DNA from: JBMNGH01 sp050949725
Lineage (GTDB): Bacteria > Bacillota > Thermosediminibacteria > Thermosediminibacterales > Tepidanaerobacteraceae
Assembly: GCA_050949725.1 (NCBI GenBank)
Contig: JBMNGH010000006.1
Coordinates: 62,001-126,000, forward strand
Length of the DNA stretch: 64,000 nucleotides
Direction of reading: 5' to 3'
Of this stretch, positions 15,540-24,568 are shown in pieces. The stretch's first letter is position 1. Each line of letters opens with the position of its first letter. Below the pieces are notes generated by a model. That model saw only the letters and a program-made list of their open reading frames with translations. It made no database searches and was not told the origin of the DNA. The translations under genes and the position numbers were made by a program.

Positions 15540-16148
15540 TCATAAGGCTCCACTATTCGGAAGAACACTGATTTTGTAAACGGGAATATCCAGAAGAGTT
15601 GAAGCAGCCCTAATAATTTTTTCTTTTACATGTGATGAGGATGCCCCTTCAGCGACGATAAGCACCCCTTTTATCTTAGGTGTCGTCTTCTTAATCACTA
15701 CCGGTTCATCTTCTCCGCTTTTGCTGATTACTACAACCTCTTGATTTTCTTGGATCTCTGTAATAGTTCTAATCCCTCCTTCGTTGTCTCTTTCTTCTGA
15801 TACCTTTTCATTTGTAATAATATTAAAAGCAGTCTCTATTAATTCCTCATTTTCAAGTGTTATCATTACATTGACTTGGCCGATATTCTCAACTTTTTGT
15901 AATAATTCAGCGAGCTGGGTTTCTGTCCTTGTCTTGTAATTACTATCTTCGTCAATTGTTGGAGGTAAATTATCCTCTTTTAAGTCGACATCAGAATTTA
16001 CGCTTAATGAATTATTTGAAGGTATAATTTTATTGAGGGATAGTAATAAAAACCCAATTGTAAAAATGAGTACCAGATTAGGTAATATTTTATTCTTGGG
16101 GTTTTTTATCCATTCATATAATTTTTTAAAATTGGTTTTCGTTTCCAT
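15540..16148 (-). CDS. spoIIIAG: Stage III sporulation protein AG
   Basis: The 202-residue protein has a single membrane helix (ILPNLVLIFTIGFLLLSLNK, about 22-41) and a C-terminal ring-building domain with LLQKVENIGQVNVMITLEN and KIKGVLIVAEGASS. SpoIIIAG forms a large ring, related to type III secretion rings, in the channel between mother cell and forespore. The start has GGAGTGAA before ATG, and the gene follows spoIIIAF by one base. Confidence 0.96.
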   Translation of the reverse strand: METKTNFKKLYEWIKNPKNKILPNLVLIFTIGFLLLSLNKIIPSNNSLSVNSDVDLKEDNLPPTIDEDSNYKTRTETQLAELLQKVENIGQVNVMITLENEELIETAFNIITNEKVSEERDNEGGIRTITEIQENQEVVVISKSGEDEPVVIKKTTPKIKGVLIVAEGASSSHVKEKIIRAASTLLDIPVYKISVLPNSGAL

Positions 16149-16149
16149 T

Positions 16150-16776
16150 TCACTCCTCCAATTCTATGCGCATATTTTTTTCTAACAGACCAAACCTAAG
16201 CATGATAGACTGTTTGATCTCGTTTAAGCTTTTGTTGTGACTTTTGGATACCGGGTTATCATCTTTTTCATTAATATTGTTTACTTCTATTTGCACATCT
16301 GGGATAATGGTGGATTTAGTTTTATATACGTCTTTGTTTTTTAAAACAATGTATAAATCTTTTATTTCACCGAAATTTTCTTTTTTACTGTTTTCCTCAA
16401 TTGTGAGTTGAATGGTTTTGACATCAAAATCACTTATTGTACTTATTTGTTGACACATATAAGATTTTACATTTTCTTTGTATTGTCTTATTATTAATTC
16501 ATTATTTTTTTCGTTCAATTTATTTGTCTGTGCAGCAATGGCTTTGTTATCAATTAAATCTTGGTATACCCATTCTTGCTCGATAGTAGATGGGTCAAGG
16601 TTAAAAAATGTAAATATGGGTGTAAGTATAGCAATCATTATTAATAAACTGAGTAAAACATTTGCATATTTTAAAAATTGATTATTTGGCATGAAAAAAT
16701 TGATAAACACAGTAAAAATTACGACTAGTATAACTTGTCTTATCCAAATGCTTATATTTTCCAACAAATTCATCAC
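16150..16776 (-). CDS. spoIIIAF: Stage III sporulation protein AF
   Basis: The 208-residue protein has two N-terminal membrane helices (about 13-30 and 36-58, IRQVILVVIFTVFINFFMP and YANVLLSLLIMIAILTPIF) and a soluble C-terminal domain of ring-building type. It is part of the SpoIIIA-SpoIIQ channel. Its start overlaps the end of spoIIIAE. GTG at 16776, ATG at 16773 and TTG four codons in are all possible starts; the ribosome site AGGTGATG does not decide between them. Confidence 0.94.
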   Translation of the reverse strand: MMNLLENISIWIRQVILVVIFTVFINFFMPNNQFLKYANVLLSLLIMIAILTPIFTFFNLDPSTIEQEWVYQDLIDNKAIAAQTNKLNEKNNELIIRQYKENVKSYMCQQISTISDFDVKTIQLTIEENSKKENFGEIKDLYIVLKNKDVYKTKSTIIPDVQIEVNNINEKDDNPVSKSHNKSLNEIKQSIMLRFGLLEKNMRIELEE

Positions 16777-17942
16777 CTCATCATGACAGTCATGCTCCCG
16801 GCAGATAAAATAATTGTTATTGCCACAAAAAACATTGTTGAGACGGCTGCAACAGATATAAAAATTAGCAGTATTGAATTAGACATATCATTTAAGCACT
16901 TTACTATCATACTTTCTCCTACCGGTTGTATAATTGCGGCGGCAAATTTATAAATGATTACAAGTGACAGTATCTTAATTACCGGAAATATTGTTATAAG
17001 CAAAATAATCAGAAGACCTGCGAACCCAACGGCGTTTTTCAAAATTAATGAGCAGCTTACTATAGTATCGACGGTGTCAGAAAAAATCCCTCCGACTATC
17101 GGGATAAAATTTTTTGATGCAAATTTTGCAGTCCTAATTGTAATTCCATCAATGGATGCAGCTGCAGCTCCCTGAACTACTAGGGTACCCAAAAAAATGC
17201 ACATAAACAGGCCTAGTAAAAAGACACATATCTGTTTTAATAAAGACGCCAGGTACGATACATGGAACCTATCAGAAATATTATTTACCAACCCCAAAAC
17301 CGCTGAAAAAAAAATTATCGGTAGCAAAATATCTTTTATCCATGTACTTGAAATTGTAACTCCTAATAAAATGATCGGATTGAATACTGCAACAGATGTG
17401 AGGCCCCCTATCGATGCAAGTAAAGTAAATAGTACCGGTAGTAGAGCTTGGATAAATGTTACCATCTGTTCTATTACTTCTTTTCCAATTCTTAAGGCAA
17501 TCGCAAAACTTTGCACTGCTACTATGATCATCACCATGCAGACAATACCATGTGCTACTTGGCTGATATTGTTGTTGTCAAAAGCGTTCTGAATATTTTT
17601 TAAAACAGCGCTTACAACACAAAGTGCTATCAACTGCCCTAACAGTCGGTAATTCGCCGAAATTTCGTGGAATAGGTAATTTAATAGTCCTGTAAATAAT
17701 CTTTTTAAATCGTAAACCTTATTACCCTTTAAGGTATTTATCAGATCATCAAATTCATATTTGGGGATATACTCACTATAATTTTTATTTATCTGCTCTA
17801 AAAAAGATTGTATCTGAGAGTCGTCTATACTATTCAATTGTTCTTGAATAATATCATCATTTTTTGCTAAAATATTGCATGGTAAAATAATTACAAACAG
17901 CGAAAGAAAAGATAACAATACAAATACATGTCTTGTTTTCAA
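16773..17942 (-). CDS. spoIIIAE: Stage III sporulation protein AE
   Basis: The 389-residue protein has a signal peptide (VFVLLSFLSLFVIILPCNIL), a soluble segment, and then about seven to eight membrane helices, as in other SpoIIIAE proteins. It is proposed as the inner-membrane pore of the feeding channel. The start is TTG at 17940-17942, with AAGGAGGA at the normal distance. Confidence 0.96.
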   Translation of the reverse strand: MKTRHVFVLLSFLSLFVIILPCNILAKNDDIIQEQLNSIDDSQIQSFLEQINKNYSEYIPKYEFDDLINTLKGNKVYDLKRLFTGLLNYLFHEISANYRLLGQLIALCVVSAVLKNIQNAFDNNNISQVAHGIVCMVMIIVAVQSFAIALRIGKEVIEQMVTFIQALLPVLFTLLASIGGLTSVAVFNPIILLGVTISSTWIKDILLPIIFFSAVLGLVNNISDRFHVSYLASLLKQICVFLLGLFMCIFLGTLVVQGAAAASIDGITIRTAKFASKNFIPIVGGIFSDTVDTIVSCSLILKNAVGFAGLLIILLITIFPVIKILSLVIIYKFAAAIIQPVGESMIVKCLNDMSNSILLIFISVAAVSTMFFVAITIILSAGSMTVMMR

Positions 17943-17961
17943 GTATTGATCCTCCTTTTCT

Positions 17962-18348
17962 CTAAGGAAGGATTTTCAGGATTAAGTCCAAAACAGCTAA
18001 GAGAATAGGTAATGATAGTATCATAATTATTATTTTTGCGGCAAATTCTATTTTTGAAGCTATAGCAGATGAGCCAGCATCTCTACATATTTGGGCCCCA
18101 AATTCTGCTATGTAAGAAACTCCAATTATTTTCAGTATCGTAGACATATAAATCATATCTATGTTTGCTCTGCTAGATAATTGCCTCAAAATATTTACAA
18201 CTGATAGTATTTTATCAAGCAACAACATAAAGATTATAACTCCGACAACGATGCTCATCTGAAGGGCAATCTCTGGCTTGTCTTCCCTTAATAAAACCAC
18301 CAGTATGGTTGTGACAAGGCTCAGGCCTACTACTTGAACAATTTCCAT
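17962..18348 (-). CDS. spoIIIAD: Stage III sporulation protein AD
   Basis: This 128-residue protein is almost wholly hydrophobic, with four membrane helices and the conserved polar stretch YMSTILKIIGVSYIAEFGAQ before GSSAIASKIEFAAKIIIM. It is a homologue of SpoIIIAC with an added helix pair and belongs to the channel complex. It follows spoIIIAC by 11 bases and has an ATG start. Confidence 0.95.
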   Translation of the reverse strand: MEIVQVVGLSLVTTILVVLLREDKPEIALQMSIVVGVIIFMLLLDKILSVVNILRQLSSRANIDMIYMSTILKIIGVSYIAEFGAQICRDAGSSAIASKIEFAAKIIIMILSLPILLAVLDLILKILP

Positions 18349-18359
18349 TAAAAATCCCC

Positions 18360-18557
18360 CTAATGTAGTTGAAACATCGTTTTAACATTTGTAAAAAGCT
18401 GACTTATCAACTGTATAACCATCATGAGCACTATTACAACACCAACTAAAGTAGTCATTTGGGCCTGTTCTTTTCTGCCAGCCTCATCAAGCACTTTACT
18501 CAATATTGAAATGACAATCCCTATTCCGGCTATTTTGAATAATATATCTATGTCCAT
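18360..18557 (-). CDS. spoIIIAC: Stage III sporulation protein AC
   Basis: The 65-residue protein has two membrane helices (DIDILFKIAGIGIVISILSK and TTLVGVVIVLMMVIQLISQL) joined by the polar loop EAGRKEQAQ, the fixed SpoIIIAC signature. It is a small subunit of the mother-cell channel. The ATG start follows AAAGAGGTGCAA. Confidence 0.95.
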   Translation of the reverse strand: MDIDILFKIAGIGIVISILSKVLDEAGRKEQAQMTTLVGVVIVLMMVIQLISQLFTNVKTMFQLH

Positions 18558-18572
18558 TTATTGCACCTCTTT

Positions 18573-19094
18573 TTAAAATAATAACAAAAACACCATTATT
18601 CCTGATAAAACACCTAGGTATTTCCATAGTTTTTCATTCTTTTGTCTCTCATCTAAAGCAATTTTTTCCTGTTGCTTTAGATTTGTAAGAGTTAGCTTTA
18701 TATTTTTTATCTGATCAGCCCTATCAGTCGAGCCTAGGTATCTGCCAAAAGACATCAGTATTTCTATATCACTGTTTATTAAATAAGAACTGCTTAAAAA
18801 TTTATCTAAGGAATTTTCCCAGGCTTCATCTGCAGTAATTCCGTTTTTGGATTTCATGCTCTCTGCAGCCTTTGAAAAGAGCGCTGAAACTTGTTTTTCA
18901 CACTTCTTACTGATGTTCTCAAATGCTTCTGGAAGTGGTGAATGGCCATAGTTTATTTCGGTTTCCAGCATCGATAGTGCCGAGCCCAAATTTCTTAACA
19001 CGTTTGGCCTTTGTTTGTAGGTCCCGGCCATCAAAAAACCGATCATGCTGCAAGAGAATATCACCATAATACCTCCAATTATTTTTAAAAACAT
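18573..19094 (-). CDS. spoIIIAB: Stage III sporulation protein AB
   Basis: The 173-residue protein has a membrane helix at each end (IIGGIMVIFSCSMIGFLMAG and YLGVLSGIMVFLLLF) around a helical soluble middle resembling type II secretion protein F (LEIEINYGHSPLPEAFENI-like stretch). It is thought to partner the SpoIIIAA ATPase. AAGGAGTG, overlapping the end of spoIIIAA, serves as ribosome site. Confidence 0.95.
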   Translation of the reverse strand: MFLKIIGGIMVIFSCSMIGFLMAGTYKQRPNVLRNLGSALSMLETEINYGHSPLPEAFENISKKCEKQVSALFSKAAESMKSKNGITADEAWENSLDKFLSSSYLINSDIEILMSFGRYLGSTDRADQIKNIKLTLTNLKQQEKIALDERQKNEKLWKYLGVLSGIMVFLLLF

Positions 19095-19095
19095 G

Positions 19096-20103
19096 TCATG
19101 TCACTCCTTTATGTAAATCATATAAAACAGAAAAATCTTCACCGCTAATTACCTTCTCTAAACTGCCCACTCCTTTAGTAAAACCTAATATTAAAAATCT
19201 ATTAAAGACATTTAATTCAATTAACCTTTTTAAGGTAGGCCTCCTTTCCATTTCATCCAAGTTACTGCCGTGAGCAGTCGTTATTATTGTCACACCTGCG
19301 TTAAGTGCCTCTTCAATTGCATGTGCATCTTCAGGTTTCCCGATCTCATCCGTTGCGATTATTTCTGGAGACATGGATCTAAGTAACATCATTATTCCTA
19401 ATTCTTTAGGGCATGAGTCAATAATATCTGTCCTTATTCCTACATCGTTTTGGGGAACGCCTTCATGGCAACACGCTATTTCCGACCTTTCATCGACCAG
19501 ACCAATTTTGAAACCCTTTACTCCGTAGCGTGGTACCCCATAACTCAATTGCCTAATGATATCTCTTAATAATGTCGTTTTTCCGGCTTTTGGTGGCGAA
19601 ATAATAAGGGTGCTATAAATTCTTTTATTATTATCAATAATATGAGGTAAAATGGTGTCGGCTACACCTTGTATTTCTCTTGCTATTCTTATATTAAAGC
19701 AAGAAATGTGCTTTAATGTTTTTATTTTATTACCTTCAAGCAATGCCTTTCCGGCAAGCCCAACCCGATGGCCACCGGAAACAGTAATATAGCCATTTTT
19801 TATTTCATCTTCTACTGCATATATGGAGTTTTGACTAATAAGTTGAAGTGTTTTGATAACATCTTCTTTTGTTACTACATAACCTTCTTTTGTGTTTATA
19901 TCTCCATCCTCGGATACCAAAAAATCCTCATTCCCAACTACTACCATAAGCGGCCTGGCCTGTCTAATTCTTATTTCTTCCATTTTGAGGAGATATTCTC
20001 CGGGTATTTTTTTTAGAATCCTTTTAATATTAAAAGGGAGTATTGGAAATATTTCATTTATTATTTTACCCTTTAGACCTGAATGGATATTTTTTGTATT
20101 CAT
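19096..20103 (-). CDS. spoIIIAA: Stage III sporulation protein AA, channel ATPase
   Basis: The 335-residue protein is a secretion-type ATPase. It has Walker A ISPPKAGKTTLLRDI, a Walker B-like region ending in ATDEIG, and the arginine-rich region around RSMSPE. It is thought to energise or assemble the SpoIIIA-SpoIIQ channel. The ATG start at 20103 is preceded by AAAGGAAGGG and, further up, a sigma-E-like promoter, as expected for a mother-cell operon. It is the first gene of an operon of eight intact genes. Confidence 0.96.
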   Translation of the reverse strand: MNTKNIHSGLKGKIINEIFPILPFNIKRILKKIPGEYLLKMEEIRIRQARPLMVVVGNEDFLVSEDGDINTKEGYVVTKEDVIKTLQLISQNSIYAVEDEIKNGYITVSGGHRVGLAGKALLEGNKIKTLKHISCFNIRIAREIQGVADTILPHIIDNNKRIYSTLIISPPKAGKTTLLRDIIRQLSYGVPRYGVKGFKIGLVDERSEIACCHEGVPQNDVGIRTDIIDSCPKELGIMMLLRSMSPEIIATDEIGKPEDAHAIEEALNAGVTIITTAHGSNLDEMERRPTLKRLIELNVFNRFLILGFTKGVGSLEKVISGEDFSVLYDLHKGVT

Positions 20104-20126
20104 CTTCTTGTCCCTTCCTTTTGTAA

Positions 20127-20156
20127 ATTTATATTAGGCTTGGCTTATTATTATGA
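20127..20156 (-). promoter_or_regulatory. Candidate sigma-E promoter of the spoIIIA operon
   Basis: Minus-strand TCATAAT (20150-20156) resembles the sigma-E -35 (KMATATT), and AATATAAAT (20127-20135) partly matches the -10 CATACANT, with 14 bases between. The location, 24 bases before spoIIIAA, and the known sigma-E control of this operon support the call; the -10 is weak. Confidence 0.4.
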
Positions 20157-20164
20157 CTTAAAAC

Positions 20165-20195
20165 AAAAAAAAAAGAGGGGTATACCCTCTTTTTT
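20165..20195 (-). terminator. Terminator after the acidic zinc-ribbon gene
   Basis: On the minus strand AGAGGG and CCCTCT pair around a short TATAC loop and are followed by ten T. It lies 28 bases after the stop of the acidic zinc-ribbon gene and closes the aro/pepP/efp transcript. Confidence 0.85.
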
Positions 20196-20222
20196 AATCA
20201 GCGTCTATTTCGAATTCGGCGT

Positions 20223-20657
20223 TCAATTGTCAACATCAATTTTTTCTTTGCAATTTGGACATTCTGCTTTTCCATCTTCATCTATGAGTTCTTCGTCAAT
20301 ACTGAATGATTCCTTGCAATTGGGGCATTCGATTTCTACGAAATCATCTTCATCAAAATCGTAATCTTCGTATTCTATGTCACTTTCATCCTCATAATCT
20401 TCATCCTCATAATCCTCATATTCATCATCTTCATCACTGAAATAATAATCCTTTTCAAGTTCACTTAGATCCTCATCGATGCTTTCGAGGTAATCTTGGG
20501 TTTCATCAACTGTTATTTCAAGATTGTCAACAGTTTCTGCCATTTCTCCGAGGACATTTACTATTTCGTTAAAAAGCTTTGCCTCTTTAGTATCTCCCAG
20601 CTCAAGGCCGTCTGCCAAGCCTCTGATATAAGATATTTTAGACTTCAGGCTATCCAA
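20223..20657 (-). CDS. CD1247-type acidic protein with C-terminal zinc ribbon
   Basis: The 144-residue protein has three parts: an N-terminal helical domain (KSKISYIRGLADGLEL, then LFNEIVNVLGEMAETVDN) as in the CD1247 N-terminal domain family, an extremely acidic middle (about 70-105, nearly all D, E and Y), and a C-terminal zinc ribbon with CPNCKESF and CPNCKEKI. Its function is unknown; it could be an RNA-polymerase- or nucleic-acid-mimicking factor, but this is speculation. The TTG start has AAGGAGGAG upstream. It follows efp by 20 bases and is the last gene before the terminator. Confidence 0.8.
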   Translation of the reverse strand: MDSLKSKISYIRGLADGLELGDTKEAKLFNEIVNVLGEMAETVDNLEITVDETQDYLESIDEDLSELEKDYYFSDEDDEYEDYEDEDYEDESDIEYEDYDFDEDDFVEIECPNCKESFSIDEELIDEDGKAECPNCKEKIDVDN

Positions 20658-20677
20658 TTATACTCCTCCTTTTTAAT

Positions 20678-21235
20678 TTAAACTCTGCTCAGGTATTCAC
20701 CAGTTCGTGTGTCAACGCGTATTAAATCGCCTTTATCTATAAAAAGGGGCACTTGAACAACTGCACCTGTCTCAAGTGTGGCAGGTTTTGAACCTCCGGT
20801 TGCTGTATCTCCTTTAAAACCAGGTTCGGTATCTATCACTTCGAGTTCTACAAAAGTGGGAAGTTCTATGCCAATTGATGCCCCTTCATAAAACATTACC
20901 ATGGCTTCAGAATTTTCCTTCAAAAATTTGATAGCATCGCCAAGCTGGTCTTTATTTAATGGTATCTGTTCATATGTATTGGTATCCATAAAATAAAAAA
21001 TATCGTCGCTCGAATAAAGATATTGCATCGTTTTCCTTTCTATGTTTGCTCTGTTTAATTTTTCACCTGCCCTAAAAGTCCTCTCAAAAAGTTGGCCTGT
21101 TTTTATATTTTTAATTTTTGTCCTCACAAAAGCAGCACCTTTTCCGGGTTTTACATGCTGGAAATCAACTATTGTAAACACTTCACCATCGATCTCGACT
21201 GTAACCCCGGTTCTCAAATCATTTGTAGATATCAT
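20678..21235 (-). CDS. efp: Translation elongation factor P
   Basis: EF-P relieves ribosome stalling at polyproline. The 185-residue protein has the three beta domains of the family, with the tip loop VKPGKGAAF that carries the modifiable lysine, and the C-terminal signature region GATGGSKPATLETGAVVQVP-like. An open frame continues nine codons further upstream, but ATG 21233-21235, eight bases from GGAGGTG, gives the standard start MISTNDLRTG. The neighbour pepP precedes efp in many Firmicutes. Confidence 0.97.
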   Translation of the reverse strand: MISTNDLRTGVTVEIDGEVFTIVDFQHVKPGKGAAFVRTKIKNIKTGQLFERTFRAGEKLNRANIERKTMQYLYSSDDIFYFMDTNTYEQIPLNKDQLGDAIKFLKENSEAMVMFYEGASIGIELPTFVELEVIDTEPGFKGDTATGGSKPATLETGAVVQVPLFIDKGDLIRVDTRTGEYLSRV

Positions 21236-21266
21236 GCGCAACACCTCCGGTTTTAGTTTCATAAAT

Positions 21267-22355
21267 TTAAAGGTATATTAAATCTTTTGAGCTATGAGTA
21301 AGATTAACACAACCGTCAAAAGTTACAATCACCATATCCTCTATTCTTACACCTCCAAAATTTTCAATATAAATACCTGGTTCAACCGTAATAACCATGC
21401 CCGGTTCAAGCTTTGTCTCGCTTTTGTGAGACAGCTTTGGATTTTCGTGAACTTCTATTCCAACACCATGTCCAAGACCATGCCCAAAAAAATCCCCAAA
21501 TCCATTTTCCTCAATTAACGATCGTGCTACTTTATCGATCTCATTGCTCAAAAAACCAGGTTTGATGCTGTCAATGGCTCTTTTTTGCGCTTCAATAACG
21601 ATGTTGTAAATTTGTACCTGCTTAGATGTAGGTTTACCCAAAAAGATTGTCCTGGTCATATCAGAACAGTAATAATCATATCTGGCTCCAAAATCGAGTG
21701 TGATAAAATCACCAGGTACAAGCTTTTTAGAAGTAGGTTCCCCATGGGGCAGGGAACTCCTCAAACCAGAAACCACGATAGGCTTAAAAGCAGGACCTTG
21801 AGCCCCATTTTTTTTCATATAGTATTCGATTTCACAGGTTATATCGATTTCCGATATGCCTGGTTTTATAAAATCAAGAATATGAACAAATGTTTTGTCA
21901 GTGATTTCCTGAGCCTTTTTGATCGTTTGAATTTCTCGTTGCCCTTTTATTGAGCGCATATCTTCAATAATTCCACTTGTCTCAGATATTTTGATTGAAG
22001 AGACGTTTATTGCACTTAAAAGAGATCTAAGATCGGTTAAAGCCTTAACTGTAAGATGATGACTTTCTATCGCCAAGTTTGAGATTTCAAGTTTTTTTAT
22101 TAAGTCAGAAGCAGTTGAAAGGTGAGATTTGCCATTTTTTAAATCGATTACTTCAAAATCTGGAGCTTCTGATTTTGCCTGTTGTCCATATCTAAAATCT
22201 GTGATTAACGCAGCTTGTTGGTGACTTATCAACATTAACCCTTCGCCAGTAAAACCGCTGAGATAAAATTGATTTTCCGATTTACTTATAAGAATACCAT
22301 CCCATTGATATTGCTCCATTGTTTCACGCAATTTGTCTATCCTGGTATTATTCAA
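21267..22355 (-). CDS. pepP: Xaa-Pro aminopeptidase, M24 family
   Basis: The 362-residue protein has a creatinase-like N-terminal domain (about 1-125) and a pita-bread metallopeptidase domain. The metal ligands are visible as D in LDFGARYDYY, D in CSDMTRT, H in GHGLGHGVG, E in VEPGIY and E in VRIEDM. It removes N-terminal residues next to proline. The TTG start overlaps the end of aroQ by four bases, and the gene leads into efp. Confidence 0.93.
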   Translation of the reverse strand: MNNTRIDKLRETMEQYQWDGILISKSENQFYLSGFTGEGLMLISHQQAALITDFRYGQQAKSEAPDFEVIDLKNGKSHLSTASDLIKKLEISNLAIESHHLTVKALTDLRSLLSAINVSSIKISETSGIIEDMRSIKGQREIQTIKKAQEITDKTFVHILDFIKPGISEIDITCEIEYYMKKNGAQGPAFKPIVVSGLRSSLPHGEPTSKKLVPGDFITLDFGARYDYYCSDMTRTIFLGKPTSKQVQIYNIVIEAQKRAIDSIKPGFLSNEIDKVARSLIEENGFGDFFGHGLGHGVGIEVHENPKLSHKSETKLEPGMVITVEPGIYIENFGGVRIEDMVIVTFDGCVNLTHSSKDLIYL

Positions 22356-22804
22356 TTTCCCAAATTCTCCCTTTTGTTCAAAAGATCATTAATCGCCAGA
22401 ACAGCAAGCCAATAACCAGTTGCTCCAAATCCAGCGATAATCCCAACAGCTTTTTCCCCGGTTACAGTATTTCTACGAAAATCGTCTCTTGAGAATATAT
22501 TACTTAAGTGTACCTCAATTACGGGCATAGGAACAGACTCTATTGCATCACGTATAGAGATACTATAGTGAGTATAACCCCCGGGATTTATTATAATACC
22601 ATCACAATTATCTATACAATTATGAATCTCATCAATGATTTTTCCTTCATCATTTGATTGAAAAAAACTAACAACAACCCCTATTTCCCTAGCTTTTGAA
22701 GCAATCTCACGATTTATATCTTGAAGGTTAGAACAACCATAAATATTCTTATTCCTAACCCCGAGCATATTAAGATTTGCACCATTTATTATCTTGATGT
22801 GCAT
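22352..22804 (-). CDS. aroQ: 3-dehydroquinate dehydratase, type II
   Basis: The 150-residue enzyme dehydrates 3-dehydroquinate in the shikimate pathway. It shows the N-terminal INGANLNMLG, the flexible-lid arginine region RNKNIYG, the catalytic histidine region GGYTHYSISIRDAI and EVHLSNIFSRDDFR, all as in dodecameric AroQ. ATG 22802-22804 is preferred, seven bases from AGGGGA; an ATG two codons earlier has no spacing. It lies with aroK. Confidence 0.95.
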   Translation of the reverse strand: MHIKIINGANLNMLGVRNKNIYGCSNLQDINREIASKAREIGVVVSFFQSNDEGKIIDEIHNCIDNCDGIIINPGGYTHYSISIRDAIESVPMPVIEVHLSNIFSRDDFRRNTVTGEKAVGIIAGFGATGYWLAVLAINDLLNKRENLGN

Positions 22805-22883
22805 AAACATTCCCCTGAAAAAAAACGATTCTGATACAAAAACTCATAAATAATTTTATCATATTTCCTTTTTTTTGAATAGC

Positions 22884-23405
22884 TTAAACTGCTGTTTTCT
22901 CATATATTTCTACTATCTGCATTGCAGCCTGTTCGATTGATCTTCCTTCCAACTCGACAATTTCATCACAATGCTCGGCGTACAACCGCGATCGACTGTC
23001 AAACAAAGCTTTTAGTTGATTATCGTTTTTATCAAAAGCTAATGGCCTGCCAGCATCTTTTATTATTCTCTTTATAATTGTATTAAAAGGTAACTTGAGC
23101 CAAATGATTATAGCATTTTTTCTGAGCATGTTTAAGCTTTTGGGAACCGTCACTATACCTCCTCCTGTTGCGATCACATGATTCTTATAGTCAGATACCT
23201 TTATAGCAGCTTTTAGTTCTTGTTGTCTAAAAAAGGGTTCGCCAAAGTGTTTAAAAATATCCGGAATCGTCATTGATAATGTTTCTTCTATTAAAATATC
23301 TGTGTCCACAAAACCTTTTCCGAGAACTTTAGCTGTTTTTCTTCCGATTGACGTTTTCCCGGTTCCCATAAAACCGATTAATACTATATTGCTTTTTTTT
23401 CTCAC
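22884..23405 (-). CDS. aroK: Shikimate kinase
   Basis: The 173-residue enzyme phosphorylates shikimate. The P-loop is GFMGTGKTSIG, the substrate-binding motif DTDILIEE follows, and ATGGG and RDAGRPLAF-like segments complete the site. The open frame extends upstream with unlikely sequence, so I choose the GTG at 23403-23405, which has GGGGTGA nine bases before. It follows pilO directly, so the aro genes may share the pilus transcript. Confidence 0.94.
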   Translation of the reverse strand: MRKKSNIVLIGFMGTGKTSIGRKTAKVLGKGFVDTDILIEETLSMTIPDIFKHFGEPFFRQQELKAAIKVSDYKNHVIATGGGIVTVPKSLNMLRKNAIIIWLKLPFNTIIKRIIKDAGRPLAFDKNDNQLKALFDSRSRLYAEHCDEIVELEGRSIEQAAMQIVEIYEKTAV

Positions 23406-23413
23406 TTTTGTAT

Positions 23414-24025
23414 TCACCCCGAAGTGGTAGCAAAAATATGGTATAAATTTATTGTAAAAATTAAAACCCATGTGTTTAATGCCAAGTCAATTTGTCCATT
23501 GTCATGTTCGCGCAAATTAAGGCTAACATTTACTATTTTGGAGTTTCCATCACTATTCTCCAAATCTTCTAGTATACTGATAAGAGAATTATAATTACCA
23601 CTTAATGTGACCTTGATGGGTAATAGTTTCAATTTTCCCCTCTCCTCGCGCTCCTGCTGTTCAACAGATAAAATTTTCACATCATGGCTTTCACATTTGT
23701 TTTCAAGTTCGGTTATCAATTGTGCGATGTCCGGATTATTAGGCAATTTCCCAAGAATTTTGTTTAAGGCATTTAATTTATTACTTTCATCATCAAGACC
23801 AAAACCCAGATTTTGACTGAAGTAAGTTGACTTTCTAGCATCCGCAACCTTTATTTTTAACTGTTGTAGTTCATTTTTTTTTGCATTTAAAAGATTAATA
23901 GACGGGATTAGTCGCACAAATATAATGTAACAAATAATAACTGCCATGAGTATTATTAGTAATAATCTTTCGCGTTTTGTCAGTGTCCTGGATAAAAGTA
24001 TTTTGTTCCAAGTATTTATTTTCAT
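23414..24025 (-). CDS. pilO: Type IV pilus assembly protein PilO-like
   Basis: The 203-residue protein has one membrane helix near residues 20-42 (LLLIILMAVIICYIIFVRLI), a coiled-coil stretch, and a ferredoxin-like C-terminal domain beginning about 105 (LSVEQQEREERGKLKLLPIKV). This is the PilO/GspM layout; PilO pairs with PilN in the inner-membrane alignment complex of type IV pili. The start overlaps the pilN stop by four bases (ATGA). The function is inferred from position and topology; pilO sequences vary widely. Confidence 0.82.
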   Translation of the reverse strand: MKINTWNKILLSRTLTKRERLLLIILMAVIICYIIFVRLIPSINLLNAKKNELQQLKIKVADARKSTYFSQNLGFGLDDESNKLNALNKILGKLPNNPDIAQLITELENKCESHDVKILSVEQQEREERGKLKLLPIKVTLSGNYNSLISILEDLENSDGNSKIVNVSLNLREHDNGQIDLALNTWVLIFTINLYHIFATTSG

Positions 24026-24564
24026 TTCTGCTCCGCTCTCTTTATTTGAAAGGTTACTCGAAAAGCGTAATCAGTATACACATACGTATGTTGTCTATGA
24101 CTGATAAAGTCTAAAACAATATCATTAAAAGCCCCTGTTTCATATAATTTATTGAGCAAATTTGCAACCGACGAGCTTTTGGGGGCGTAACCTTCTATTG
24201 TCAAGAACCCCTCGTCATTTAAAAATATATTGTTAATTGATACATCAACAGGTTTAACTGAAAGTACGTTGTTAAGAAAAATTGAACTTTTAATCTTATG
24301 ATTTATTATTTCATCATAAATTTCTTGTGCTACATCAATATCCACTGATTTTATTTCTTTTCTAGTTATAGATTCTTCAAATGTACAATATTCTGATGCT
24401 ATTTGTTCAATTTCTTTATCAATTTTTGAAACTTCATTTTCAATATAAATAGAGAAAAAGATTATAATTAAAAATAGGCATACGGTACACAAAAAGAAAA
24501 CCCAGTATTTTTTCTCGTGTTTTTTCTCCTTTAAATCTGGTGGAATAAGGTTTAATTTATGCAT
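24022..24564 (-). CDS. pilN: Type IV pilus assembly protein PilN-like
   Basis: The 180-residue protein begins MHKLNLIPPDLKEKK, containing the NLIP motif by which PilN docks in a groove of PilM, then a membrane helix (VFFLCTVCLFLIIIFFSIYI) and a periplasmic-type ferredoxin-like domain. The NLIP start is diagnostic. It follows the broken pilM by four bases and overlaps pilO. Confidence 0.9.
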   Translation of the reverse strand: MHKLNLIPPDLKEKKHEKKYWVFFLCTVCLFLIIIFFSIYIENEVSKIDKEIEQIASEYCTFEESITRKEIKSVDIDVAQEIYDEIINHKIKSSIFLNNVLSVKPVDVSINNIFLNDEGFLTIEGYAPKSSSVANLLNKLYETGAFNDIVLDFISHRQHTYVYTDYAFRVTFQIKRAEQK

Positions 24565-24568
24565 TCAG

